Positions 53,386-61,445 are shown, counted from the stretch's first letter. The stretch: DNA of 64,000 bases from an uncultured beta proteobacterium (GCA_903909815.1 CAIVXG010000025.1:1-64000); one strand, 5' to 3'. The notes: generated from the letters alone by a model not told the origin. A program made the numbers and translations.

Positions 53386-54857
53386 AGGATGGCGCTGAAG
53401 ATCTGTGCCTCCGCCACGCCCGTCGCATGCAACTCGCCGTGCATGGCACGCACAAACGGCTCGGGCCCGGCAAGGTAAAAATCGCAATCGATGTCGAACA
53501 GATCGGCACGCATGGCTTGCGCGATTTGATGCGCCCCTGAGATGACGTCCGCGTCCGACACAAGCTCGTATTCAAACTGATCGAGCGCCTGCGACCAGGC
53601 ACGGCACTGATTACTTAGAAAATGTCCATCGCTGCCCGTGGCCAGCCAGAACAGCGACAGGGTGGGAGCCGTGTCCAGCGACAACGCGTGCTCGATCAAG
53701 CCGCGGCTAGGCGCAATGCCAGCGTCACACGCGGCAAAAACCAGGGGGCGGTGGCCGTCGGCGAGCACAAAATCGCCCGTAGGCCCCAGTACCGTCACCG
53801 CATCGCCAACCTTGACATTGCCCGCAAACAGCTGGCGTGCCAGATCGTCGGCATCGTCGCGATGCACGAAGAAGTGCAGATTGCGGTCATCGCAGGGACA
53901 ACTGGCCACCGGATAAGTTGCCTGCACGTCGCCCTGCCCGACCCGGGTCCAACCGAGCGCGACGGATTGGCCCGCTAGGAAGCGCAGTCGGTTGCTGCGC
54001 GGCGTCTGCAGGTGCAGCAAGCGCGTATCGGGGGCCAACACGCTGAGCGCGCGCACCTGCGCCACGATGTGCTGTTGCGGAATGTCCTGGGGGCCTCTGG
54101 CCTCCAGCATCTCCAGTGTGAGTTCGCTGCTGGCAGCCGTGTGGCAGCACATCAGGGTATAGCCCTGGGCCTTCTCTGCTTCCGACAACGGGTAGTCGAA
54201 GGTCTGGGTTCTTGCCACTTCGCCAGAAATCACGCGCACCTTGCACATGCCGCAGGTGCCGTTACCACAGCCGTAGTTGAGCTTGAGCCCCGAATGCAGC
54301 CCGGATTGCAGCAAGTTGGCGTGCCCTTCCACCAGGAACTGGTGACCACTGGGCCGTATGGTCACCTGTGCCGTCATGACTTTGAGCATATCGTCCATCA
54401 CCTCCAGCAAATCCACCGACTCGGTCGCCAGCGCCTGCGCCAGGCCTTGTGTGACCTGTTGCTCCAGCTCGCGCCAGGCCGCGTCATGCGGGTGCTCGGC
54501 CGCCCGCGCCCGCGCTCGCTGTTGCAGCGCTATCACCAAGCCGTGGTAGGTCTGCAAATGACGCCGCACGTCGGCCAGTTCCTGGCTCTGCGCGAACAGC
54601 CTTTGCGCCAGCACTTCCTGGCTGGGCAGCAGGCGTTCGCGCACGCGCTTGCCGAAGGCCTCATCGCGGATTTGCGTCACCCGTTCCAACAGGCCCGACT
54701 CTTCCAGCTTGGCGCTGGGGTAGAGCCGCAAGAGAGCGTCGGTGGAGACAAACCCTTCATTCAGGATGAGCGCCCCGGCACGCACCTGTTGCTGCAAAAC
54801 GCCGCGCGCCACACCCACCAGTTGGGCCGCGCGCCAGACACTGACCTGATGTGACAT
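53382..54857 (-). CDS. 2Fe-2S ferredoxin and FAD/NAD(P)H reductase fusion with N-terminal helical domain
   Basis: A 491-aa protein. Residues 1 to about 155 are a helical region with an HTH-like start (SVWRAAQLVGVARGVLQQQV). Residues about 165-250 are a plant-type ferredoxin: YGCGNGTCGMCKVRV with the fourth cysteine in MCCHTAA. Residues about 260-490 are a ferredoxin-reductase-like FAD and NAD(P)H module (FLAGQSVAL, YPVASCPCDDRNLHFFV, FYLAGPEPFVRAMHGEL). It could feed electrons to the TauD-like enzyme or another partner. The start is ATG 54857 after GGAG. Confidence 0.8.
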   Translation of the reverse strand: MSHQVSVWRAAQLVGVARGVLQQQVRAGALILNEGFVSTDALLRLYPSAKLEESGLLERVTQIRDEAFGKRVRERLLPSQEVLAQRLFAQSQELADVRRHLQTYHGLVIALQQRARARAAEHPHDAAWRELEQQVTQGLAQALATESVDLLEVMDDMLKVMTAQVTIRPSGHQFLVEGHANLLQSGLHSGLKLNYGCGNGTCGMCKVRVISGEVARTQTFDYPLSEAEKAQGYTLMCCHTAASSELTLEMLEARGPQDIPQQHIVAQVRALSVLAPDTRLLHLQTPRSNRLRFLAGQSVALGWTRVGQGDVQATYPVASCPCDDRNLHFFVHRDDADDLARQLFAGNVKVGDAVTVLGPTGDFVLADGHRPLVFAACDAGIAPSRGLIEHALSLDTAPTLSLFWLATGSDGHFLSNQCRAWSQALDQFEYELVSDADVISGAHQIAQAMRADLFDIDCDFYLAGPEPFVRAMHGELHATGVAEAQIFSAIL

Positions 54858-54890
54858 GCTGTTTACTCCGAGGTGTCTTTAACGTGAAAG

Positions 54891-55769
54891 TCAGTCGCCG
54901 CGAATTCGATCCAGGTAGCGTGCCCGGTACAGCAGACGAGGCGCCAACCCATCGTCGACAAAGCCCGCACGGTCGTGCAGCACGTTGTTGCATACCAGTC
55001 CCATGCCGGGGGTCAGACGTACGCGAAACAGATGCGGTCCATCCGTGCTCAGAAGTTGTTCCAGAAACGCCGCCGCCGCACATGTGGTCTTATCGGCCTT
55101 CCACTGGATGCTGCGGGTGCGCGCGGTGTAACGCATGTGCAGTGTGCCGTCCTGTGGGTCCACCGAAAACACCGGGCCGGACTGCTCAGCGCGCGCCACG
55201 CCGTCCTCGTCCAGGCGTTCGGGAATTGTCATGGCGTCGTTCGCCATGAGCGCACGCACCCAGTCGGAGTTGGCCTCGCGCAACGCGATGTAGGCCATCT
55301 CGTGGTCCATCAGCGCGTTTTCTCCACCGGCCCCAGCGGCTCGCACACAGTGCAGCACCATACCGCGGATGTGTCGCGATGGCGGATGGTAGTAGCCATC
55401 GGTATGCCACTTGATGGCCCGATTCGTGTACGGGATGAAGGCCGCTCGGTCGCCCGGCGTCGTAGCCACGGCAATGGGCGAAATGCCGTCGTCGTCGGCC
55501 AGCCAGTTGGCGTCCAGCCGCTGCAAACCCAGTTGCTGGGCCAAGCGACGCGGGATGTCCTTGTCGTCGTCCTGCAGCGGACTGCGGTAGATCGCCATGT
55601 TGACAGTGGCGCAGCGCTGCAGCAGCGCTGCGCGCTCGCTCGGGGTCAGGGCTCGGGGGTCGGCCACTTCCACGATCAGCGCCTGCGGCGTGCTCGGATG
55701 AGAGCTTAGCTTGGCGTCGCGCCAGCATTCGTAGGCATCGCGCTGGTCAAGGGCAAAGGCTGGGTTCAT
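54891..55769 (-). CDS. TauD/TfdA-type 2-oxoglutarate dioxygenase
   Basis: A 292-aa Fe(II)/2-oxoglutarate dioxygenase. The facial triad is His-Thr-Asp in IKWHTDGYYHPP, with the distal His in VCNNVLHDRAGF; the 2-oxoglutarate arginine is in LLYRARYLDRIRGD. The substrate is unknown. Taurine itself is possible but there is no tau transporter, and the gene sits in a dsr-linked block. The start is ATG 55769, 13 bases after the 202-aa gene. Confidence 0.85.
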   Translation of the reverse strand: MNPAFALDQRDAYECWRDAKLSSHPSTPQALIVEVADPRALTPSERAALLQRCATVNMAIYRSPLQDDDKDIPRRLAQQLGLQRLDANWLADDDGISPIAVATTPGDRAAFIPYTNRAIKWHTDGYYHPPSRHIRGMVLHCVRAAGAGGENALMDHEMAYIALREANSDWVRALMANDAMTIPERLDEDGVARAEQSGPVFSVDPQDGTLHMRYTARTRSIQWKADKTTCAAAAFLEQLLSTDGPHLFRVRLTPGMGLVCNNVLHDRAGFVDDGLAPRLLYRARYLDRIRGD

Positions 55770-55782
55770 GCGGGCTTCGCTT

Positions 55783-56391
55783 TCAGTCGCCCGCGCTGAC
55801 CGTGCGTGCGCGCCGTATGGGCCGCGGCTCGGTGGAAAGAACGCCCGCCATGCCGCGCCGCAGCGTCTGCACCGCCTCTGGCACCTCGATCGCCATGATC
55901 TGGTCGACAACCCAGCGCTGGTCCTTGGCGGACATGAGCGCCTCGATTCGGTGCCCCAGGTATCGCACAAAAGCGAAATCCGGTCCTGCGGTGTCGCAGC
56001 CAAATTCGGCGTAATGGTCGGCCAGTTCGTTGAATAACACGACGAACTCGTCGTAGTGGCTGGGTTGGCCCGCTACCGGAACGCCCAGCAACGTGTCCTC
56101 GTTCTCCTGAAGGATGTCTGCGAGGCGCCGCACCAGCGCGGTGATGAACTCGGCGCGCCCCTCCGCTCCCATGCGATCATAGGCCATGCGGTCCAGCACC
56201 TGCGTCAGGAACACCAACACCTCGCGCGTGAAGGCGAAGTACTGCGCACCCACCTCGATGTCAAAGTGCGCCGTGCGCATCTGCTTGAGCATGTTCTGCG
56301 CGACGCGCCAAGTGATGAACGCCATCGCGCTGGCGGTCTGCTGCGGGGTCTTGGTGGCCCCGTTGCGGAACCACTCGCTTTTGATTCTCAT
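55783..56391 (-). CDS. 202-aa helical protein of unknown function
   Basis: A mostly alpha-helical, soluble-looking protein (SAMAFITWRVAQNMLKQMRT, QYFAFTREVLVFLTQVLDRM, HYDEFVVLFNELADHYAEFG). I recognise no family or catalytic motif; an isolated cysteine is in EFGCDTAG. It lies 5 bases after the DsrC-like stop and 13 bases before TauD, so it is co-expressed. It is one of the unknowns that define the block. Confidence 0.62.
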   Translation of the reverse strand: MRIKSEWFRNGATKTPQQTASAMAFITWRVAQNMLKQMRTAHFDIEVGAQYFAFTREVLVFLTQVLDRMAYDRMGAEGRAEFITALVRRLADILQENEDTLLGVPVAGQPSHYDEFVVLFNELADHYAEFGCDTAGPDFAFVRYLGHRIEALMSAKDQRWVVDQIMAIEVPEAVQTLRRGMAGVLSTEPRPIRRARTVSAGD

Positions 56392-56396
56392 GGCGA

Positions 56397-56726
56397 TCAG
56401 TAGCCGCCCTTGCCCTTGGGCTGCGGCAGTCCTGCAACCTTGGGGCCTTGTTTGGCAGGGCCGATGGGAAAGAGGTCGTAAAGGTATTTGCTGTCCGCTT
56501 CGGGGCGGATTTCCGCCATGCCCTTGAGCATGTGGCGAAAGTTGGGGGTGGCGCCCTCTTCGCGGTACTGCTCGCGCAAGTAGTTCACCACTTCCCAGTG
56601 CGCATCGGTCAACGTGATGCCCTCGGCGGCCGCGATCACGTGCACGGCCTCGTCGTCGAATACAGGCTCCAGCAAGTACCCCTGATCGTCGGCCTCGTGC
56701 TCCACGCCGTTAATCATGTATGCCAT
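56397..56726 (-). CDS. DsrC/TusE-family paralogue lacking both C-terminal cysteines
   Basis: A 109-aa DsrC-fold protein: AYMINGVEHEADDQGYLLEP, LTDAHWEVVNYLREQYREEG, TPNFRHMLKGM, YLYDLFPIGPAKQGPKVAGL, then a tail QPKGKGGY. The dsrC at 61446 has Cys in AKQACKIAGL and in PTGCI; here these are AKQGPKVAGL and no cysteine. It cannot carry sulfur as DsrC does. Regulatory (RspA-like) or scaffolding roles are possible. GGAGACGAGAAG precedes the start. Confidence 0.88.
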   Translation of the reverse strand: MAYMINGVEHEADDQGYLLEPVFDDEAVHVIAAAEGITLTDAHWEVVNYLREQYREEGATPNFRHMLKGMAEIRPEADSKYLYDLFPIGPAKQGPKVAGLPQPKGKGGY

Positions 56727-56753
56727 CTTCTCGTCTCCATGTGGTTGAAAAAA

Positions 56754-57368
56754 CTAGACAGGTGCAGCCGACTTGTGCGGAACAAAGATTCCGCAACCCA
56801 GTAAGCGCTGCGGACCCAGACCGCGTTGCTGCAGACGCAACGATTGTTCGGGCTGCAAACCATGCAGCATCAAGCTGAACGTGTTCATCAAGCCGCCAGT
56901 CACGGAAAATTGTTGGTGCTTGCCACACACTGGCGCCAGCGCAATCTCCAGCAGCGCCAACTCGTGCTGCATGCCCGACATGAATGCCAGTTCGTCGGCG
57001 CTGTTGGCCGCCACCTTGTAGGCATAGAGCGTGGCGTGCGGCAGCAAGGGGCGTATCTGAGGCGGACCCAGGGTCAAGCTGCAACCCATTACGCTCAAAT
57101 GCGCACCTGAGAGCGTCTGCAACTCGGGCCAGCGCCTCATGGGCACGCGTAGCAGCAGGCGCGTGCGCGGCGACAGCAGTGCCTGCGCTTGCAGCCCATG
57201 CACCAGCTTGAGCGGGTGAATCCCGGCTGCGCCATCGTCCGCCAGCCAGGGCAGGTGCTCGCCGAGCGACCGACTCAAGCCCTGCGCGTAATCGCGCGGC
57301 AGGGAGCTCCCTTGCATGGCAAATGCCACGTCGACAGCGCTCACCCCCGGCTCAGCTTGCACCGTCAT
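56754..57368 (-). CDS. Cas6/Cmx6-like protein, no CRISPR array in window
   Basis: A 204-aa protein. The entry DVAFAMQGSSLPRDYAQGL, then LGEHLPWLADDG, IHPLKLVHG, LLSPRTRLLLRVPMRRWPEL and MGCSLTLGPPQIRPLLPHAT, and the C-terminal glycine-rich loop LRLQQRGLGPQRLLGCGIF with FVPHK, match the Cas6/Cmx6 pattern of type I-MYXAN CRISPR systems. No cas genes or repeats are near. It overlaps the 79-aa gene (ATGA) upstream and is 27 bases from the DsrC-like gene. The start is ATG 57368. Confidence 0.7.
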   Translation of the reverse strand: MTVQAEPGVSAVDVAFAMQGSSLPRDYAQGLSRSLGEHLPWLADDGAAGIHPLKLVHGLQAQALLSPRTRLLLRVPMRRWPELQTLSGAHLSVMGCSLTLGPPQIRPLLPHATLYAYKVAANSADELAFMSGMQHELALLEIALAPVCGKHQQFSVTGGLMNTFSLMLHGLQPEQSLRLQQRGLGPQRLLGCGIFVPHKSAAPV

Positions 57369-57604
57369 GTCGGCTCCAGGGGTGCAACCGAATTCTGGAC
57401 TTGCGTCTGCGCCCAGCGCAGTAAGGCTTCGCCCCACAGGCGTGCCGACTCGGGGTCGATTTCAAACACCGTGAAGCGGCTCTTTTCGCGTATGCGCGTG
57501 CGCAGCAAACTCATGCCGCCCGAGTCGTAGTCGAGCTGCTGCAATTCGATGACCTGCCCACCCAGGGGAATGGTCAGTTTGACTAAGGGCGTAAGGGTCG
57601 TCAT
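57365..57604 (-). CDS. 79-aa conserved small protein
   Basis: A small mixed alpha/beta protein: LVKLTIPLGGQVIELQQLDY, DSGGMSLLRTRIREKSRFTV and FEIDPESARLWGEALLRWAQ. I do not recognise a named function. The ATG at 57604 lacks an obvious ribosome site. It is first in the minus-strand block and translationally coupled to the Cas6-like gene, which makes the pair likely partners. Confidence 0.6.
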   Translation of the reverse strand: MTTLTPLVKLTIPLGGQVIELQQLDYDSGGMSLLRTRIREKSRFTVFEIDPESARLWGEALLRWAQTQVQNSVAPLEPT

Positions 57605-57903
57605 GGGTTGCGTCGTGTGGGTGCGGCCAGATTCCTGTCCTGCCCGTGCAGAGTCGCCAAATCCCTGGCACTGCCCAGCACTGTAGGCACCCCTATTGGG
57701 CGCATCAGCGCGTGTCTGCGTCTATAGCCGGGAAGCATGGGGGCATATAGCCCCAATGGGTAGCACTCAATACTCAACGAGGGTGATAGCGCAGCGCTCA
57801 GGTGCAAACGTACTATCTGCCCCAGAGTTGACGAGCAACCGCACGAAGTGCCCATGCCTGTGATCGCATGGTCTGCACCTTCGCCCCCTCACAGGAGACA
57901 CCG
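57605..57903. promoter_or_regulatory. Divergent control region between the accessory block and dsrA
   Basis: 299 bases without a gene. They contain CCCCTATTGGGCG (word TATTGGGCG at 57694-57702), a hairpin GGGGC-ATATA-GCCCC (57740-57754) and AATGGGTAG (ATGGGTA at 57756-57762). TATTGGGCG and ATGGGTA also occur before soxY. A CACAGGAG ribosome site lies before dsrA. Confidence 0.5.
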
Positions 57904-59184
57904 ATGAGCAAGAAACAGCACGACACCCCCATGTTGGACCAGTTGGAAAGCGGTCCATGGCCGAGTTTCGTGACCGGACTCAAACGTCTGGCCAAGGACA
58001 ACGACTACATGACCGACCTCATGGGTCAGTTGGAGCACTCGTACAAAACCCGCAAGGGTTACTGGAAGGGTGGCACTGTGGGGGTCTTCGGCTACGGCGG
58101 CGGCGTGATTCCGCGCTTCTCTGAGGTGGCCGAGATGTTCCCGGCGTCCAAGGAGTTCCACACGCTGCGCGTTCAGCCACCCGCTGGAATGCACTACAAC
58201 ACCGACGTGCTGCGCAAGATGTGCGACATCTGGGAGCGCCATGGCTCGGGCCTGATCGCGTTTCACGGCCAGTCCGGAGACATCATGTTCCAGGGCGCAA
58301 GCACGGCCAACGTCCAGGGCGCTTTTGACGAGATCAACGAACTCGGCTTTGACCTTGGTGGCGCCGGACCTGCCGTGCGCACCAGCATGTCGTGCGTGGG
58401 CGCGGCGCGCTGCGAGCAATCCTGCTTCGACGAAGCCAAGGCGCATCGTCAGGTGCTCAACACTTTCCTGGACGACATGCACCGTCCGGCCCTGCCCTAC
58501 AAGTTCAAGTTCAAGTTCTCCGGCTGCCCAAATGACTGCATGAATTCCATTCAGCGCGCCGACATGGCCGTCATCGGCACCTGGCGCGACAACATGCGCA
58601 CCGACGAGCCCCTGGCGCGTAAGTGGTTTGCCAAGCACGGCATGACCGAACTGGTAAACGATGTGGTGAGTCGCTGCCCCACCAAGGCCATCATGCTCAA
58701 GGAGACCAAAGACGTGAGCCATGGCGCAAAGATCTCCAGTGTGGCCCTGAACGACAGCCAGTCGCTCGAAATCGACAACGGCAACTGCGTGCGCTGCATG
58801 CACTGCATCAACGTCATGACCGGCGCCCTGGCAACGGGAACGGACAAGGGCGTGACGGTCCTCATGGGCGGTAAGCGCACGCTCAAAATTGGTGACCTGA
58901 TGGGGACCGTGGTCGCACCTTTCATGCCGATGAAAACTGACGAAGATTACGACGCGCTGGTCGAGTTGGCGCAAAAGTCCATCGACTTCTTCGCCGAGAA
59001 CGCGCTGGAGCACGAGCGCACGGGCGAAATGATCGAGCGCATCGGCCTCATCAACTTCCTTGAAGGCATAGGCCTGGAGGTTGACCCCAACATGGTCTCT
59101 ACGCCGCGCACCAACCCCTACGTGCGCACCGACGGCTGGGACGGCGAAGTGGCCAAGATCAACGCCCGCAAGGCCGCGGCCTGA
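57904..59184 (+). CDS. dsrA: Dissimilatory sulfite reductase alpha subunit DsrA
   Basis: A 426-aa siroheme enzyme subunit, expected to run in the oxidative direction (persulfide sulfur to sulfite). The coupled [4Fe-4S]-siroheme ligands are CVGAARC (C-x5-C) and CPNDC (C-x3-C). The inserted ferredoxin domain is in SRCPTKAIML and NGNCVRCMHCINVM. The start is ATG 57904 after CACAGGAG, giving the family length. It is the first gene of dsrABEFHCMK; gene content (dsrEFH, sox) marks the oxidative type. Confidence 0.98.
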   Translation: MSKKQHDTPMLDQLESGPWPSFVTGLKRLAKDNDYMTDLMGQLEHSYKTRKGYWKGGTVGVFGYGGGVIPRFSEVAEMFPASKEFHTLRVQPPAGMHYNTDVLRKMCDIWERHGSGLIAFHGQSGDIMFQGASTANVQGAFDEINELGFDLGGAGPAVRTSMSCVGAARCEQSCFDEAKAHRQVLNTFLDDMHRPALPYKFKFKFSGCPNDCMNSIQRADMAVIGTWRDNMRTDEPLARKWFAKHGMTELVNDVVSRCPTKAIMLKETKDVSHGAKISSVALNDSQSLEIDNGNCVRCMHCINVMTGALATGTDKGVTVLMGGKRTLKIGDLMGTVVAPFMPMKTDEDYDALVELAQKSIDFFAENALEHERTGEMIERIGLINFLEGIGLEVDPNMVSTPRTNPYVRTDGWDGEVAKINARKAAA

Positions 59185-59236
59185 CCATGTCCTGAAACGA
59201 AGAAGACGTCAAAGACCCAAGAAATAGGAAGACATC

Positions 59237-60307
59237 ATGGCCACCATGCGCACCCCCATCGAGAGCGGCGTCCCCGACAACAAGCAGTACTTGCACCCGC
59301 TGATGCTGAAGAACTACGGCAACTGGAAATACCACGACCGGCCACGCCCCGGCGTGCTGCACCACGTGTCGCACGGCGGTGACGAGATATGGACTGTCCG
59401 GGCCGGCACGCAGCGTCAGATGGACCTGTTCACGATCCGCAGGCTGTGCGACATCGCCGACACCTATGCCGACGGTCATGTGCGCTTCACCATACGTTCC
59501 AACATCGAATACATGGTGAGCGATGAGGCGCGCGTGGCGCCGCTGATCGACGCCCTGAGCAGTAGCGGCTTCCCCGTCGGCGGTACCGGCAATTCGGTCT
59601 CGGCCATCGCCCACACCCAGGGCTGGCTGCACTGCGACATACCAGGCACCGATGCATCCGGCGCGGTGAAGGCGCTGATGGATGACTTGCACGCCGAGTT
59701 CATCCAGGAAGAAATGCCCAACCGCGTGCACCTGTCCACGTCGTGCTGCGAAATCAACTGCGGCGGCCAGGCCGACATCGCCATCATCATCCAGCACACC
59801 AAGCCGCCCAAGATCAACCACGACCTGGTGGCCAATATGTGCGAGCGCCCCACGGTGGTGGCGCGTTGCCCTGTGGCCGCGATCCGTCCGGCCATGGTCA
59901 ATGGCAAGCCTTCGCTGGAAATCGACGAGGCCAAGTGTATGTGCTGCGGCGCCTGCTATCCGCCCTGCCCACCGATGCAGATCAACGACCCCGAGCACAG
60001 CAAGCTGGCGATCTGGGTCGGCGGCAAGAACTCCAACGCCCGCGGCAAACCCACCTTCATGAAGATGGTCGCGTCGGGTCTGCCCAACAATCCGCCGCGC
60101 TGGCCCGAGGTTTCGGCCATGGTGAAGAAGATCCTCTACACCTACAAGGAAGATGCCCGCTCTTGGGAGCGCGTATCCGACTGGATCGAGCGCATCGGGT
60201 GGCCGCAGTTCTTTGAGAAGTGCGATCTACCCTTCACCAAATACCTGATCGACGACTGGCGCGGTTCGCGCTCCAGCCTGAACGCCTCCACGCACATCCG
60301 TTTCTGA
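59237..60307 (+). CDS. dsrB: Dissimilatory sulfite reductase beta subunit DsrB
   Basis: A 356-aa partner of DsrA. The siroheme-side cysteines are in LSTSCCEINCGGQAD; the ferredoxin domain has VARCPVAAIRP and KCMCCGACYPPCPPM. FTIRSNIEYMVSDEA and GVLHHVSHGGDEIWTVRAG are DsrB segments. It is 52 bases after dsrA with AGGAAGACATC upstream. Confidence 0.98.
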   Translation: MATMRTPIESGVPDNKQYLHPLMLKNYGNWKYHDRPRPGVLHHVSHGGDEIWTVRAGTQRQMDLFTIRRLCDIADTYADGHVRFTIRSNIEYMVSDEARVAPLIDALSSSGFPVGGTGNSVSAIAHTQGWLHCDIPGTDASGAVKALMDDLHAEFIQEEMPNRVHLSTSCCEINCGGQADIAIIIQHTKPPKINHDLVANMCERPTVVARCPVAAIRPAMVNGKPSLEIDEAKCMCCGACYPPCPPMQINDPEHSKLAIWVGGKNSNARGKPTFMKMVASGLPNNPPRWPEVSAMVKKILYTYKEDARSWERVSDWIERIGWPQFFEKCDLPFTKYLIDDWRGSRSSLNASTHIRF

Positions 60308-60317
60308 TCGGCCCACC

Positions 60318-60677
60318 ATGAAATTCGGTTTACTTGTCAGCGAAGGTCCGTACACGCACCAGGCATCGGACAGCGCCTACCAGTTCGTGGTCGCAGCACT
60401 GGCCAAAGGCCACGAAGTTCAGCGCGTGTTTTTCTACCACGACGGCGTGAACAACGCGACCCGCCTGACCGAGCCGCCACAGGACGACCGCCACGTAGTG
60501 AACCGCTGGTCCAGTCTGGCGGCAGAGCACAAGGTGGACTTGGTGGTGTGCGTGGCTGCAGCGCTGCGCCGCGGCATCAAAGAAGAAGTGCTGGCGCCAG
60601 GGTTTCGCATCTCGGGTCTGGGCCAGTTGGTGGACAGCGGCATCAAGGCCGACCGACTCATCACCTTTGGCGATTGA
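60318..60677 (+). CDS. dsrE: DsrE sulfurtransferase subunit
   Basis: A 119-aa subunit of the DsrE2F2H2 hexamer. KFGLLVSEGPYTHQASDSAY, EVQRVFFYHDGVNNAT, and the active cysteine in VVCVAAALRRGI are diagnostic. The cysteine is intact, so it can accept persulfide from TusA and pass it to DsrC. It is 10 bases after dsrB. Confidence 0.97.
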   Translation: MKFGLLVSEGPYTHQASDSAYQFVVAALAKGHEVQRVFFYHDGVNNATRLTEPPQDDRHVVNRWSSLAAEHKVDLVVCVAAALRRGIKEEVLAPGFRISGLGQLVDSGIKADRLITFGD

Positions 60678-60695
60678 TTCACAAGGACACACGCA

Positions 60696-61091
60696 ATGAG
60701 CGAACAGCAAGCAGCCCCGGCCAGTGGCCCCAAAGTGAAGAAGTTCATGTTTGTGAACCGCAAGGCTCCGTACGGCACCATTTACGCGCTGGAGAGCCTA
60801 GAGGTGGTGCTCATCACTGCCACGTTCGATCAGGACGTGAGCCTGGTGTTCATCGACGATGGCGTCTATGAACTGGTCAAGGGCCAGCAAACCAAGGACA
60901 TAGGCATCAAGAACTTCTCGCCCAGCTACCGTGCTCTGGACGGCTACGACGTGGAGAAGCTGTACGTCGACCGGCATTCCCTGGAGCAGCGTGGCTTGAG
61001 CGAGAAGGACCTGCTGGTCCCGGTGGAAGTGCTCGATGCCCAAGCCATGGGATCGCTCATGGCGCAGCAGGACGTGATCCTGAGCTTCTAA
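60696..61091 (+). CDS. dsrF: DsrF sulfurtransferase subunit
   Basis: A 131-aa DsrE-fold protein (KFMFVNRKAPYGTIYALESL, LVFIDDGVYELVKGQQT). No cysteine is present in the position used by DsrE, as is usual for DsrF. It completes the DsrEFH complex. Confidence 0.95.
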   Translation: MSEQQAAPASGPKVKKFMFVNRKAPYGTIYALESLEVVLITATFDQDVSLVFIDDGVYELVKGQQTKDIGIKNFSPSYRALDGYDVEKLYVDRHSLEQRGLSEKDLLVPVEVLDAQAMGSLMAQQDVILSF

Positions 61092-61105
61092 AAACAAAGG
61101 CCATC

Positions 61106-61405
61106 ATGTTGCATATCGTCAATAAATCACCTTTCCAGACCAGCACACTTGAGTCATGCCTGCGCATCGCCCAGCCGGGCCAAGCCCTGCTCCTGATCGA
61201 AGATGCTGTGTACGCTGCCACCGTGGGCAGCTCTCTGGAGTCACGTATAGAGGCTGTCTGCGCGACGCTCCAGGTCTACGCGCTGCAACCCGACATGGAT
61301 GCGCGCGGCGTCACGGCCAAGCTTGTGCCCGGCGTGACGCTGGTCGATTACGCGGGCTTCGTCGACCTCACGGTCGAACATTCCACCTCGCATTCCTGGC
61401 TCTGA
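61106..61405 (+). CDS. dsrH: DsrH sulfurtransferase subunit
   Basis: A 99-aa DsrH/TusB-type protein (MLHIVNKSPFQTSTLESCLR, then ALLLIEDAVYAATVG). The cysteine in LESCLR is the conserved one. It is fifth in the operon, 14 bases after dsrF. Confidence 0.95.
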   Translation: MLHIVNKSPFQTSTLESCLRIAQPGQALLLIEDAVYAATVGSSLESRIEAVCATLQVYALQPDMDARGVTAKLVPGVTLVDYAGFVDLTVEHSTSHSWL

Positions 61406-61445
61406 GCCAGCGCGCGCGATTCCCACATTTTTATTGGAGAAATAT

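Noticed and set aside
56754-57368. CRISPR array near the Cas6-like gene
   Set aside because: I looked for regularly spaced repeats in the neighbouring gaps and saw none; the dispersed GTCATTGCGAG repeats are palindromic, irregular and far away.
57889-59013. 374-codon minus-strand frame over dsrA
   Set aside because: Antisense shadow of dsrA, which has unmistakable cofactor motifs.
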